DNA of 64,000 nucleotides from Tanypteryx hageni (lineage: Eukaryota; Arthropoda; Insecta; Odonata; Petaluridae). A program made the position numbers and the translations under genes. The stretch covers positions 122,913,307-122,977,306 of the forward strand of contig CM054114.1 in assembly GCA_028673005.1 (NCBI GenBank), given 5' to 3'. Below, in pieces: positions 22,460 through 33,619 of the stretch. Under the pieces are notes generated by a model. It saw only the letters and a list, made by a program, of their open reading frames with translations. It did no database searches and was not told the origin of the DNA. The stretch's first letter is position 1, and each line of letters starts with the position of its first letter.

Positions 22460-24720
22460 CCCATTGGCTAAAGAGACGGCGATTCCCCGGTCGGGCGAAA
22501 ATGGCCTTAACGTAAACAGCCGGCGAATCGCCGGTCCCGCGCAGCATCTTCTTCTGATTCATTTATCTTGTAAACAAAAGCAGATAATTCTCTGCGCCTT
22601 TCTTTATTACAAAGATAAGAAGTTAATCATTAATTTGCTTTAAGTCTGTTTGGATGAACGAAATCAATTTTTTTTATTCTAATAACGAAATAAACAGTAC
22701 TTGGCTGCGTTAGCTAATTCTGCGCCAGGCAAAGACGTATTCGAACTATAATCTCTGATGATTCACTTATATTACAATCTTTTTTCGTTATTACAAAGTT
22801 GAGATAATAAAGCATTGTATACCAACACTTTCCGAAGCCAAAGGCAATCTGGCACCAGCAGTTACTAGTTGATTTTCTAGTGAGACAGAATTGTACCCGG
22901 GCTTCCGAATTTCAGTCATTTGCAAATGGCAGATATGAAGCGGAAGCGTGTAAAAGATCGTGAGATACAAAAATTTCTTTTAGAAAGTGATAGTGTACAT
23001 TCTAGTAGTGAAGAAGAAGAATATGAGGATTGTTTAGATAGTGAATCGAGCAGCAAAAGTTTTAGTGACGGCAAATATAACGACGACAATTCTACTATTT
23101 GGCGGCCGCTTAGAAAGAAAACAAAAGTGGACGAGTGGAAGTGGTATAAAAATAGCGAAGACAAAGGAATTTGACTTTTCTGGCTCACCAGTTGTAAACG
23201 CAAGAGTTCTGAGGAAACTGAATAGAGACTCAAATGAACGCTATATTTTCCTCAGTTTTTTGGAAGCTGACTTCTGGGAATCAATCAGCGAAGAAACGAA
23301 CAGGTTTGCAGATTCCTATGTGAATTCACCTAGCACAAGTAAAAGTAATCTGACAAAATAATGGTTTCCAAAAATTAGAGAAGAAATACAAGGATATTTT
23401 TCTTTGTGCGTACTGATGGCACAAGTAAAATAAAGTAAACTTCAGTCATATTGGAGTCCGTGCATCCGTACAGAAACCCCATTTTTTTAGCAAAGTTATG
23501 CCATATAGAAGTTTTTTGTTACTTTCAAAATTTTTGCATTTTGTTGACAATGCAAAACTTGACCAAAACAATAGACTAAGAAAAATCAGCACTGTGATAG
23601 ACTATATAAACAGAAAATTTCCGGCGATGTATGGCCCAGAGAGAAACTTGGGAGTTGATGAGAGCCTTACGAAGTTTTGGGGCAGACTGTGTTATGTACA
23701 ATACAATCCGAGCAAAAGCGCTCGGTTGTGAATAAAATTTTACAAAATTTGTGAAAGCTCACCAGGTTACTGTATGCAGTTCTCTATTTATACTGGTGAA
23801 AAACCTCCAGCTACCAAAGAAGGAATTCCTTCCAGCGAAGCTATAGTGTTGCACCTTATGAAACCGTACTTTCAATTAGGATACATTGTGACACTTGACA
23901 ATTGGTATACTTTGCCTGCTCTGTTTCAGAAACTGATTGAAATGAAAAGCAATGCAGTTGGTACAGTACGTCCTAATCGGAAGAATATGCTGAAGGAGTT
24001 CAAAGAAATTGCTTTGAAGAAAGAGGAAGCAAAGGCTTTGTACAGTCATGGAATGGCTGCATTCAAGTGGAAAGATAAGAAAGAAGTTCATGTTCTTTCA
24101 ACGTATCATAAGAAACGGAACATAACGGATAATGGAAAGGTGTCGAAGAAAATGAAAGAAGCTATAATGAAACCCAAAGCCATTATTGATTACAACTGCC
24201 AAATGAATGTGGTAGATAGGCAAGATCAACAATTGTCTTCATTTCCCATTATGCGCCGCTATGCCAAAGGCTATCGCAAATTGTTTTTCTACATAATGGA
24301 TATGGTTCTCTATAACTCATACGTGCTACACAAAAAGACAAATGGTAAAAAGATGCATTTTGATGACTTTAGAGTGATTCTTCCAGAAAAAATCCTAGAG
24401 AATGTAACTATGCCGGAGTACAGGAGGAGGGCAGGAGGAGGGGTCGTCCAGTTTCTGATCCCTCACCTATGAGATTTCAAGCAGATAATTGGGCTCATTT
24501 CCCAAATCACATATCACCCAACCCTGTCAAAAAGAATCCATCCCGTATCTGTGTAGTCTGCAAAGCACAGGGAAAGAAGAGTCAAAAGCAGATGGGAATG
24601 TGAGAAATGTCATGTTGCCCTTCACCTGCCACATTGCTTCAAAATATATCACACCAAATCAGTCTAAAGGTATGAATAGTATAGTTTATGATATAACACA
24701 TAAATTACCTTAGAGATTAT
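22460..24720 (+). mobile_element. piggyBac-type transposon, left end and transposase
   Basis: TTAA (22456-22459), the obligatory piggyBac target, is followed by CCCATTGGCTAAAGAGACGG, a typical CCC-starting left end. Subterminal palindromic GC-rich words ('cggcgattccccggtcgggc', 'ccggcgaatcgccgg') follow, and then the transposase. I could not find the matching right end (expected ...GCCAATGGG then TTAA) anywhere between 24700 and 30000, so the right border is unknown. The element may extend through the exonuclease gene at 24721-25781. Confidence 0.75.
22926..24667 (+). pseudogene. piggyBac transposase (PGBD4-like), decayed
   Basis: Cut-and-paste transposase of the piggyBac family, which moves DNA into TTAA sites. 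The ATG at 22926 begins an acidic N-terminus (SSSEEEEYEDCLD). The three catalytic aspartates are visible in LGVDESLTKFWG (about 23655), YIVTLDNWYTLPAL (about 23885) and NVVDRQDQQLSS (about 24208). The C-terminus has the cysteine-rich finger, readable as RICVVCKAQ, then WECEKCHVALHLPHCFKIYH, ending at TAA 24665-24667. Damage includes a frameshift near 23165, stops near 23361 and 23430, another frameshift before 23498, an in-frame TGA at 23729 ('KSARL*IKFYK'), a frameshift in the GGA run near 24440 and a final one near 24580. The total length fits about 580 residues, normal for the family. Inactive. Confidence 0.85.
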
Positions 24721-25781
24721 TTATGGAGATGGAGTTTTTAAAAAGAATTTCACACTTGACATTAATTTCTGGATCACACTCTCCAACATCTGAACATCAT
24801 ATAAAACATCATGAGCCCCAAAACAATCTTCATTTAATAAGTCCTGAGCCAACTCTGTCAGTTTGTATGACTTCCTTCCTGGGAATAGTGATTTTAGTAT
24901 AGAAAGTGTATCTTAAAAACCCATGAACATTCAGGATGAAACGATATTTTAAATTACACTCATCAATATAAAAAAAAGAAAATAGCAATCAAATTTTAAG
25001 ATATTATGACCTACCATAATTACATTTTTACTAAGGTTCTCAATAAAATCTAAAAGCTTTATTAAACACTGGAACAAACACAGTGTCTGCACAAGAGAGT
25101 TATTTTTATACAAGATATTATTTGATAATGAAAGAGCATTCACATCTGAAATTTCATGTTTCAGTAAAATATATTCAGAAAATTTTTTCTCATTATATTT
25201 TGAACAATTTGACAAATCTCTGCTCTCTTACCAAATCCTGAAGCGTCAATGTCAAAATACACAACCTTGTGTGGCCCTCCTCTTAAGCTTGTTGTTAAAC
25301 ACTGCTCCACTGGAATCAATCCTATGCCTTTCGAATATGATATGCCCTCTCATGCTTCTCTAGCATATTTGACTTGTCATTTCTGCTGTCTCAGAAATAG
25401 CCTTCTTCGCTTAAAGCATAATGAAGAATTTTTTATTTATCTCTGGATTCCTTTTAGATCTGTTCTTCTCCTTTGCTTTTCGCTGTGACATCCAGCTGAC
25501 AATCCCAATTATTTATATAAATTTATTATGTAACTGGTTCTCAAATTCATCTGGCTAACAGCAGAAGCTAAGGATTCTGAACCAACATAAAACTTGGATT
25601 TTGGTGCCTTACTTGCCACAGTCATGTTAAATGACTCATTTGGCTGACTTGATGCACAAGGTGCTAATTTGTTTGAATTAAATGCCATATTTTCAACAAT
25701 TTTCTTGATATCACCAAATGCACTTTCCCCTTTCAGATCCTTTCCTACAGGCAAGCCTGTGTTTGTAATTACATCATTCAC
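24721..25781 (-). pseudogene. DEDDh-type 3'-5' exonuclease, decayed
   Basis: The minus strand carries the three exonuclease motifs of the DnaQ/RNase T (DEDDh) fold in the right order. ExoI is KVVYFDIDASGFGKRAEICQ (about 25215-25265; canonical DxE is here D-x-D). ExoII is VIMVGHNILKFD (about 24986-25024). ExoIII is FGAHDVLYDVQML with H-x4-D (about 24783-24823). An upstream open block (25509-25781; GLPVGKDLKGES) probably encodes the N-terminal part. Stops interrupt it after ExoII and at 'GF*DTLSILKSLFPGRKSYK', and a frameshift lies after ExoI. The stop codon ends at 24721, converging on the piggyBac transposase stop at 24667. Proteins of this kind process 3' DNA or RNA ends; the family also resembles the PML-type exonuclease domain. 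Whether it belongs to the transposon is inference. Confidence 0.7.
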
Positions 25782-25799
25782 CGCAATTTATATGGTTAT

Positions 25800-28700
25800 C
25801 AAAAGTATGATACACAATAATTGTATTGCCTTCTACATTATTTCTATTTTGCTGTAATGCATAGCTGAAGCATTTCTTAAAATATTTAATTACAGAAGAA
25901 GTTACGAGACCTCTGCAGCCTATACAACATATTTCCAAGCCCCGTCTTTGCATGATTAATATCAGACCATTTATCTTTTATTTTTCCCCTTGGAAGAAAT
26001 AAACTTTCCAGATTTCGACCGGTTATATTTCGGCATGTTTGATATGATATTAAAACGTATAAAATATTTAGAGGGATACTTAATAACAAAATAAATTTCC
26101 CAAGTCGCAATACAAAAAAATTGAAGTTATAGAAATTGAGAGAATTTCTCAAATAAATGAAAGAATTAAGAATAAAAATGGAAAATAATAACAACGAAAG
26201 GTAATGGATAACAACAACTTTAAATGTATAACAAATTTATGACAATATAACAAATTGAAACAATACAAAAAATCTAAAATAATATAAGCATAATAAGATG
26301 AATAATTTCAACAAACAGCAATGCAAGAAAGAGTGAAACACATCAACTACACATCAGCAAACGTTGTCTGAAATCACAATGGCTACCAAATTGACAGAGA
26401 CGCCAAGTTTACAATTTAGCGTTGTTGCCAAGTTTATTTCAAACATTAAATAATAAATAAAAAACATGTATTAAGCCTTATTTTGCAAATGATTGCTGGT
26501 AAATTAATTACTACATTTATAGCAATGATTTTATGAATTATTTTCTTATGATAATCAAAATATTTTAAACTATAGAAATATACCTGGCAACAACCTTCCT
26601 ACTTCAAAAATGAGTCAAAATACATTTTTAAAGGTTTATATTAAATATATTTTGCAATAACTTTGCTTTAAAATTGAATATATACACCATACGTCTCTAT
26701 GTATTCATACTACATGCATTATTTTATAACAATAAAATTTACAGATACGTATATAACAAATCAATCAAAATAGAATTATTTCTTAATTTTGACTGGCGAA
26801 GTCGTAGGGATTCCTCCTTAACACAATCTCGGGTTCATGAAAATCTAAAAGTTGGCTATATACATCATCAACTAGCGCAAAGCCTTAACCTTAAACAATG
26901 ATAGTTTTTTATAACCTTGTTGTGACTATTGGAGATACCTGAGACAATTATTTTTTAAATGCTTGTTCTTGAATGAATCTTAAACGATGAGGTCGATAAC
27001 TCATTTTTTGAACGCGTGTCCTGTAAATAGACGTGGGTACTTCAGATTCTAAAGGATGGACAAATAGTGGAACGTTCCGAACGTCGTTAACAGATATACC
27101 TTCTACATTTCATTTTTCCCAGACGCGATAGGAGAGGCCAGTAGAGGATTTGAGTGCATGTATGGAGAAATATCACTCCATGCCAAATGTTACTGGCGGC
27201 ATGCAAAGTAATAGTGTAAATGTAGACGGAAAAATGAAGAGGTTCATTTTTTTCAAGTTAAACCGCTTCACAGATTTGATATGTATTGCGAATGGGATAC
27301 AAAGGACTTGGTTGAAAAACTATGTCTCTTCAATAGCCGTAAAAGGGATTAGAAAACAACATGCGCATTTTGGCACCAAAATGAATCTACTACCGGTGAA
27401 TCACCAATGATTACGCCCGCTTTATTCAAAACCTTTTCATGGCTATTGGATCGATATAGTTTCTCAATTTGATCTCGGCCATAAGGAGAGCTCGATAACT
27501 CTTTCTTGAAAGGAGATGGTGAAGAAACATTCCAAAATAGGAAATATTTCGTGGCCGGATGAAGTAACCTTAACCTTTACGCACTTCAGCCAACGAATAA
27601 TTTAAATGAAAAACAGGACAACAGTGGGAGAAATGGAAGTTCGAGGGACATCACACGTATGCGGTGTTACCAAGTTCGGAACCGCTTTCATCCAAACCTT
27701 TTAGCGTTGACGCAAACTGAGAAGGCTACTGAGAATCGACATTTGGAATAGTTTTGCTTTTCAAAAATCACCATATCACCATGTATGCATCTACATCATG
27801 AATGAAATTTGGGACTAAATCACCACTTCCGACTGCATAATGAATGGTTTCAGAGAATCGGGAATTTTAAACAAAGCGCCAATGACCTTAATTCAAGTCA
27901 CGACCACCCAAGTCCTCACACAGTTCACTTATGAACCATGTTGAATAAAATAGGGATTGACTGAGCAAATAAATCTTTGAGCATACAATACAGAGGCGAC
28001 TTTCAAGAACTTGGTGGTTTGTAAAAAGGATTGGTGTATTAAGGTTGTTTGAATTAATTGCACCATTATGGAGAGTTCGGATATATACGGAATCCACTCA
28101 AAATGGCATGACGAAACATTTTTGGATCGCTACCCAAGGGTTAAGAGCCACTGCTTTACGGTTTTGGCATTGTTTTTAATGCAATCATTTTTATCGAATT
28201 AAGATGTTTTACTATGGAATTCTAGCACGAACGTTAAATTACTTTTCCAAGCCTTTAAACTAAAAATAAATGGTTTGATAAACTTGGAAATCAAAAATTC
28301 GAATTTCATCAATTCCTCAAATTTTGGTCAAAATATCAACTACAAAGTTCTGCAATACAGATCCTCTCACGCAAAATATAATTCGAAAAACATTTTGGAT
28401 ACTTGCGGTAATAATGTGCGGAGACCAATATATGACCAACAGAAGTTTTGGAATATATATGGAAAACAAAAACATGCACTCACTAACGCACAGAGTAAAA
28501 ACACTTGATAGTAACACTTGGGGCCAAAAAAGAACTTTTTTACAGCTAAAATTTCCACGAGTCCGTCAATACATATCTATGAAAAAAATAAAGGAAAATA
28601 TAATTCCATTGAATATAACGCCACTGGAATGCGACCGGATAAACGAGCGAAATCTCAGCGGGAAAAAACAACGATCACACCCGGCGACGTAAAAAGACAT

Positions 28701-29170
28701 CCAGCGGAAATTCTAGCTGACCCCACCGTTTAAACGCATTCATCCGACGAAAGAACATTTCAGCTGCTTGTGACAACGTCATTTGAATTCCAAAAACGAC
28801 TTAAACGAGCCCAGCGGGGGACTGCGCGCCTACTAAATTATGCGCGTTAAATCCTACGGCCGCAAAACGATTAGAATCGGCGAAAGATGAATTGAAAACC
28901 GGCGCGGTTACTTCGTAAAATGGTTAACCGAAACGCTTTATGGCTAAAACAGTTTTATTTATTCGCGCGAATTAAAAAAATATACTTTCATAACCAAAAT
29001 TAAACCCCCAAAGCGGTCCGACGCATGCATGTACAGATCTTGCCATCCTGCACTTGTAGCGGTTGCCCGTATGTGTACGCGGACCCTGACTTTTCTCAAA
29101 CGTGTACATCTGGATCATCATCAATTTACCTTTTCCACGACGGGGAAAAACAAATGCATGGGGTGGTGAA
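25800..29170. other. unassigned AT-rich DNA
   Basis: No gene recognised over 3.4 kb. The words 'ataaccttgttgtgactatt' and 'ggagatacctgag' at 26911-26945 match 60236-60275, so a dispersed repeat fragment is present. The borders of the piggyBac or exonuclease element may lie here, but no TIR was found. Confidence 0.45.
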
Positions 29171-29174
29171 ATAT

Positions 29175-29726
29175 ATACATTATATCATTAATTTTTTTCT
29201 GAGAATTGTTAAATCCCGTGTGCCCTCCTTTCGCCAACTCTCTAATAGTAAGATCTTATCTTCCCTTTCTTTGGATTATCCCTCTGTTCATCGAACTGTC
29301 TGATCTTTCTTTTATATACAATATACTAAACTCTATTACTGACTGTCCTGAGTTACTTGCTCAATTTAATTTCCGTGTTCCTAATAGATCTACTCGCTCT
29401 TCTTTCTTATTTTACTACCCCACCCCCAGAATTTCACTTGCTAAACGTTCTCTTTTCTTTCGTCTCCCCTCCCTTTTAAACTCACTTTCCCCTAATGTAG
29501 ATCCTTTTTCAACGTCCAAAGAGTCTTTTCTTAAAAACGGAATGTCATGTTGTCGCACAACCTAATTTTATTGACTGCTCCTGCATACACTTATATTATA
29601 TTGTATTTCACTTTATATTATTTGTACTTTATTTTGGTTGTTATATTGTTAATTTTTGAATGTTTAATTTTCACTGTAAATTGGCGGTATCGCTGTATGT
29701 GAAAAATGATTAAATAAATAAATAAA
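29175..29726 (+). mobile_element. Jockey-like LINE, 3' end copy
   Basis: Coding residue (SDLSFIYNILNSITDCPELL, then FNFRVPNRSTRSS; about 29300-29400) is homologous to the C-terminal block of the element at 17910-19320. The shared 3' UTR follows ('cactgtaaattggcggtatc') and an (AATA)n tail ends at about 29726. It is severely 5'-truncated and frameshifted near 29300. Confidence 0.75.
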
Positions 29727-29729
29727 TTA

Positions 29730-30330
29730 CTACGAGGGGCGAATATCGATCGAAAAATCACAGACTTTAGTGGGTTAATATTGTCATGATTGCCGATAAA
29801 TATTCACAGTAAAATGTCCTCGATGTTATCTATGTGAATTTGCATCTATAATTAGACCCTGTACCGTTCCAATTTTGAGAGGAAACCTAAATTGATCAGA
29901 TAACGGCATCCGAGTTGGCTTCTGAACATATAAATCCACACCTCTCGCCGGAAATGTCTTGGCCAACGGTCCACGAGGCCCTACCGAAAACTGCGCCCCG
30001 TCTCTCGTTCCACGCACTCATCCCACGACCTAAAAAAATTCTCCCGCTCACTCCTTCACTAAGGGTTGTGTCACGATTACATCGTGGAAATTTTAGAAGA
30101 GCGCTTTTTCCCTTCGTTAGCGAATTAGAAGAATCTAACTGACCTACGCCTTTTAAAATGTTTGTCTTGAGAGGCAGAGAAAAAGGTCCACCGATTCCAC
30201 ACCCTCTTTTCTAAAATAATAAAAGAATCTTCCGATTATTTTTCATAAACTCTTAATAAAAGATGACCAATTATGACAGGATACCATATCTACTTTAGTA
30301 AGACCGTCACATACGCTACTTGTGTGGTCT
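29730..30330. other. unassigned DNA
   Basis: No gene or element recognised. Confidence 0.4.
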
Positions 30331-30334
30331 GAGG

Positions 30335-30505
30335 AGACCGCGCAAGTCAGTGCACCGTCCTCCGGAAGGGATGTTAAGCAGTTGATCCTCTTGGTGATCT
30401 TCGTAAAGAGTAGGCTAATGCCAGCGCTGAGTTTCCTTCCTCCCTTCTGCGTAAGTAAAGTTACGACGATAATAGCCCAAGAGGCTGAATCACTTAAGCA
30501 CACAC
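30335..30505 (+). repeat. dispersed short repeat, copy 2
   Basis: Partner of 10745-10870: 'tccggaagggatgttaagca', 'agagtaggctaatgcc' and 'cttcctcccttctgcgta'. It is clearer than copy 1 and extends upstream to 'gcaccgtcc'. Confidence 0.6.
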
Positions 30506-30629
30506 ATACACTACTTTAACCAAGATATGCAGAGTTTCTTACTTCTAAATATCAACAGTTATAGAAAAAAAGATATAAAAAGACCAAGCTAAGCGACTCA
30601 GCTAATTATAGTCCGCGTTCCTGAAGTAT

Positions 30630-30765
30630 ACGACCATTTAAAATGGTGGCAACAAGAGACCTGAGCCTCCGTAGCTAAGGAATTCAAGAAATATTTTCGG
30701 CGGATGGTAGTATAATAGTACCTCCTGCCACCTACCAGCCTAGGAGCCTGCAGGATAGAACGTGG
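30630..30765 (+). mobile_element. LINE 3' UTR fragment
   Basis: 'acctcctgccacctaccagc' and 'cctgcaggatagaacg' resemble the resident LINE 3' UTR in plus orientation; strongly diverged. Confidence 0.4.
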
Positions 30766-31176
30766 CTATAATTTTTCACTCTTTTAAACTTTTCTACCTT
30801 TCCTCCAAATTCCTTCAACCCAGACTGGATGCACCTTAACATTGCTACCCTAGAATCCCCAAAAAGTCTGTGGCAGTGGGTGTCAATGCTCAATATCTAC
30901 AATATAACTCTAATATACTACTCTCATCTCTTCCTCACTCCATCTCTTGTAACCATCCACCACACATTAACCACCACTTCAAAGAATTATTAAGCTCGTC
31001 TAAAGGCTAAGATAAAACTGATAAATCATAATTCTACAAGTCGTTGTTTTAGCAATCATATTAAGGCTTATGGAGAATTCTGATTTAGCACCGTAATGCA
31101 ATATTTAAAAAAAATAGTTTTCGAGATAAGTTTTTAATAAAAAATGATTTAGGTTGCTTTTCATGACCATTAAAAG
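30766..31176. other. unassigned DNA
   Basis: No gene recognised. Confidence 0.4.
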
Positions 31177-31456
31177 CAGTGGTGCCCAAACTTTTCTAAC
31201 AGCGAGCCACATCAGTGGTTGCGAATCCATTGGCGGACCGCATTGGAAGTTGCCAATTCTTCGGCGGGCAGGATTCGAGTTTAAATCGGAAGTTTTTCTA
31301 TATATTCTGAGGTGCCTTATAAGTGAAAAGATTTTCATGGCCAACATTTCAATATTTAAAGTTTTATTAATTTTCATTAAAATGTAAGAATTTGTGCGTT
31401 AAATTTTTCGAATTGCTTTTTCGCCATAGCTTCGCGGGCCGCAATTGGCACCACTG
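31177..31456. mobile_element. hAT-type MITE
   Basis: The left end CAGTGGTGCC and the right end GGCACCACTG are perfect 10-bp inverted repeats enclosing 280 bp. The interior has 'gcgagccacat' and 'cgcgggccgcaa' words near the two ends, as in other hAT MITEs here. The flanking octamers (ATTAAAAG and TACTAAAG) match only partly, so the target duplication has decayed. Confidence 0.75.
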
Positions 31457-31639
31457 TACTAAAGGATTGACAACAATCAACCGATGCGGATTTCAACGAC
31501 AAATTAGCCCATCTTAAGCGTTGATTCGCCCATCTTTAAAACAAATATTAGCAGCCGTGACCGAGTTACCGATGACTAATGAACATCAATAGTATATGTT
31601 TTGCTCTAATTTTTCTACATCGATATGAACTGTCTCGCG

Positions 31640-32110
31640 CACGTTATTGCACCACGCCCGCAGTGATCCCGCCTCGCCCCCGCCACGACCGCCGCTTCCT
31701 CGCCTCCTCGGACACACAGCGAGCGCTCTCTAGCGACAACCACACGACGTCGCCATTCTCTCCATCGCGCGCGCACATAGCCGCCCCATAACACGACCTC
31801 GATTTCACTCGAGGCGAGACCGATATTAGGACCAAGTCACTTTTTTCGGTCCCAACTTTCTCCCGTTCCTGCTCCCACCCTCGCCCGCTCCGGTGACGGA
31901 GGAGGAAGGGAGGAGGAGGAAGGGGAGAGGAGGCACAAGCCAAGGTCTCCTTTCTACGCACCTCCACACTCCCTCCCGACCTCCCTACCTCCTTCTCTTC
32001 CTCTTTTTTTGCTTCCTGCTCTCTCTCTCTCTCCAGCGCAGGCAGAAGCCCCGTAAGTGGACTGCTCCCTCGTTCCCTCTCCCTCTCTTTCCCAACCTCT
32101 CTCTCTTATC
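31640..32110 (+). promoter_or_regulatory. GC- and CpG-rich tract followed by CT-rich tract; possible promoter region
   Basis: 31640-31800 is unusually rich in CpG for this window ('cccgcctcgcccccgccacg', 'atcgcgcgcgcacat'). A CT-rich stretch follows, ending in a strong splice-acceptor-like 'ctctctctctccag' at 32036 and a donor-like GTAAGT at 32053. This could mark the 5' region of a host gene outside recognisable coding sequence. It is weakly supported, because no exon with recognisable protein follows. Confidence 0.25.
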
Positions 32111-32395
32111 CCTCTTATCTTTAATTATTGTATACGTTGCTTATGGAATGATATATATATATAAATATGTATATGCGTGTTATACGGCGCACGAATGTAC
32201 GCCCTTCACATTTTCGCACTGATCACAAAACTTTTTTTAATCACGCTAACGGAAGGTTCCGAACGTTTATTCGCGCTCCCCTTCTTGCGTGGACGTTTCC
32301 CTGGAATGGGTTTCTTCCCATACGGTGTATTTGGTCCATTTTTTCTAGTTTCCTCCACAAGAATCTTTCTTTTTTTCATTTCCAACGTCACCACA

Positions 32396-32446
32396 TCTAC
32401 ATGTTACCCTGCAATTCACCTAATTGGTGGGTGGCAGGGGGTGCAA
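32396..32446 (-). mobile_element. LINE 3' UTR fragment
   Basis: 'atctacatgttaccctgcaa' then 'ctaattggtgggtggcaggg' is a near-consensus minus-strand LINE tail and 3' UTR, only about 50 bp long. Confidence 0.7.
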
Positions 32447-32459
32447 AGCTATGTTATAT

Positions 32460-33425
32460 ATATGTTATATCCTCCTCCTCTGTAAGAAACGTCTATATAT
32501 AATGATATATATCCTCTGTCTCTGAATTATATACATAACACTAATAAATAGCATAAGTGAAATAAAGAAGATATTTGAAATAGTTTGTCATATTTTTTAA
32601 ATTAAAATGTACCCTAAACATCCAGAATTGCATAGTATGTTAGTACCCGGACTTTCAATTCATAATTTGTGTAGTACATATGTGAATTTCACGCGTATAA
32701 AGAGCATCGGTTATAACGAGCAAAATCACCCGGTCCCGTGGCGCTCGTTATATCTGAGTTTCACTGTACATCCGCTGTCTCTTAATTTCCATCTTACGCT
32801 TTTGTCTCTTCCTAACTATCTCGTCTAACTTTTCTCTTCCTATATTCTAGTCTCTTCCATACCTCCCCTTTTACCATCCACCTTCCCTCTCCCTGCTCTC
32901 ATCTATCTCCATCTCTCCGAATGCCTCCAATTTTCCCTCTCTATCCTCTCCCTCCAACCCCTTCCCTATGCTCTCCCTCACCTCCCCCACCCACTCGCAC
33001 GGGGACGGCTTTCCGTGTCTCTCCCTCTCTTCTCCTGCCTCCCGCTCCCCTCTCTCTCCTCTTTCCCGCTCCACCGTCACCCGGAAGAGTCTCCCTCAAA
33101 AGTCCTTCCCCCCCCCCCCCCCTCCTCTCCTCTTCTAAAAACTACTAGCTCAACCTGCTTTGGCTCCCACCGAGATCGCCTTGCTCAACCACCGCTGCCC
33201 TCGCAACGCTCTTAAAACAACGCGTGCACGCTTCTCCTTGGTGAACACCTCATTACGCTCGAACGTAAATACACTGACTCACGGTCGAAAATCTCCCGCA
33301 GCCGTAACCCGACGTGTATACTCCGGAGAGCAAAAATAAGGTCGGATAAATAAAAGGGAGAGAGACGAGATTTTCTAGAAAAAGAACACATAACAGTAAT
33401 ACCGTATCTTCTTCGGAACCTCCAA
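32460..33425. other. unassigned DNA, CT-rich patch
   Basis: 'gagtttcactgta' near 32754 with 'cggttataacgagc' near 32706 looks like a short pogo-type MITE end pair. 32810-33135 is pyrimidine-rich with a run of 13 C. No gene recognised. Confidence 0.4.
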
Positions 33426-33428
33426 GTA

Positions 33429-33613
33429 CAGCGTAATCTCGATAGAACGAGTACGGCATATAAGGAGAACTCCATTATAGCGAGCAAATGCATTGTCACC
33501 GTCAATTTCTTAAAGTTACATACACGGAATTTAATTTTCGGAGAGTACGAGTACTTGTTAAAACGGGTGTTTTCATGAATTTTATGAATTCTCGCGATAT
33601 CGAGGTTTCACTG
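33429..33613. mobile_element. pogo-type MITE
   Basis: The ends CAGCGTAATCTCGATAGAAC (left) and, read inward from the right, CAGTGAAACCTCGATATCGC are imperfect inverted repeats of pogo type. TA lies directly outside both ends. The 185-bp interior has no coding capacity. Confidence 0.6.
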
Positions 33614-33619
33614 TATAAT

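Noticed and set aside
24720..30000. Right terminal repeat of the piggyBac (GCCAATGGG then TTAA)
   Set aside because: I read through this interval and found no match; GGGTTAA words at about 28137 and 29772 lack any similarity to the left end.
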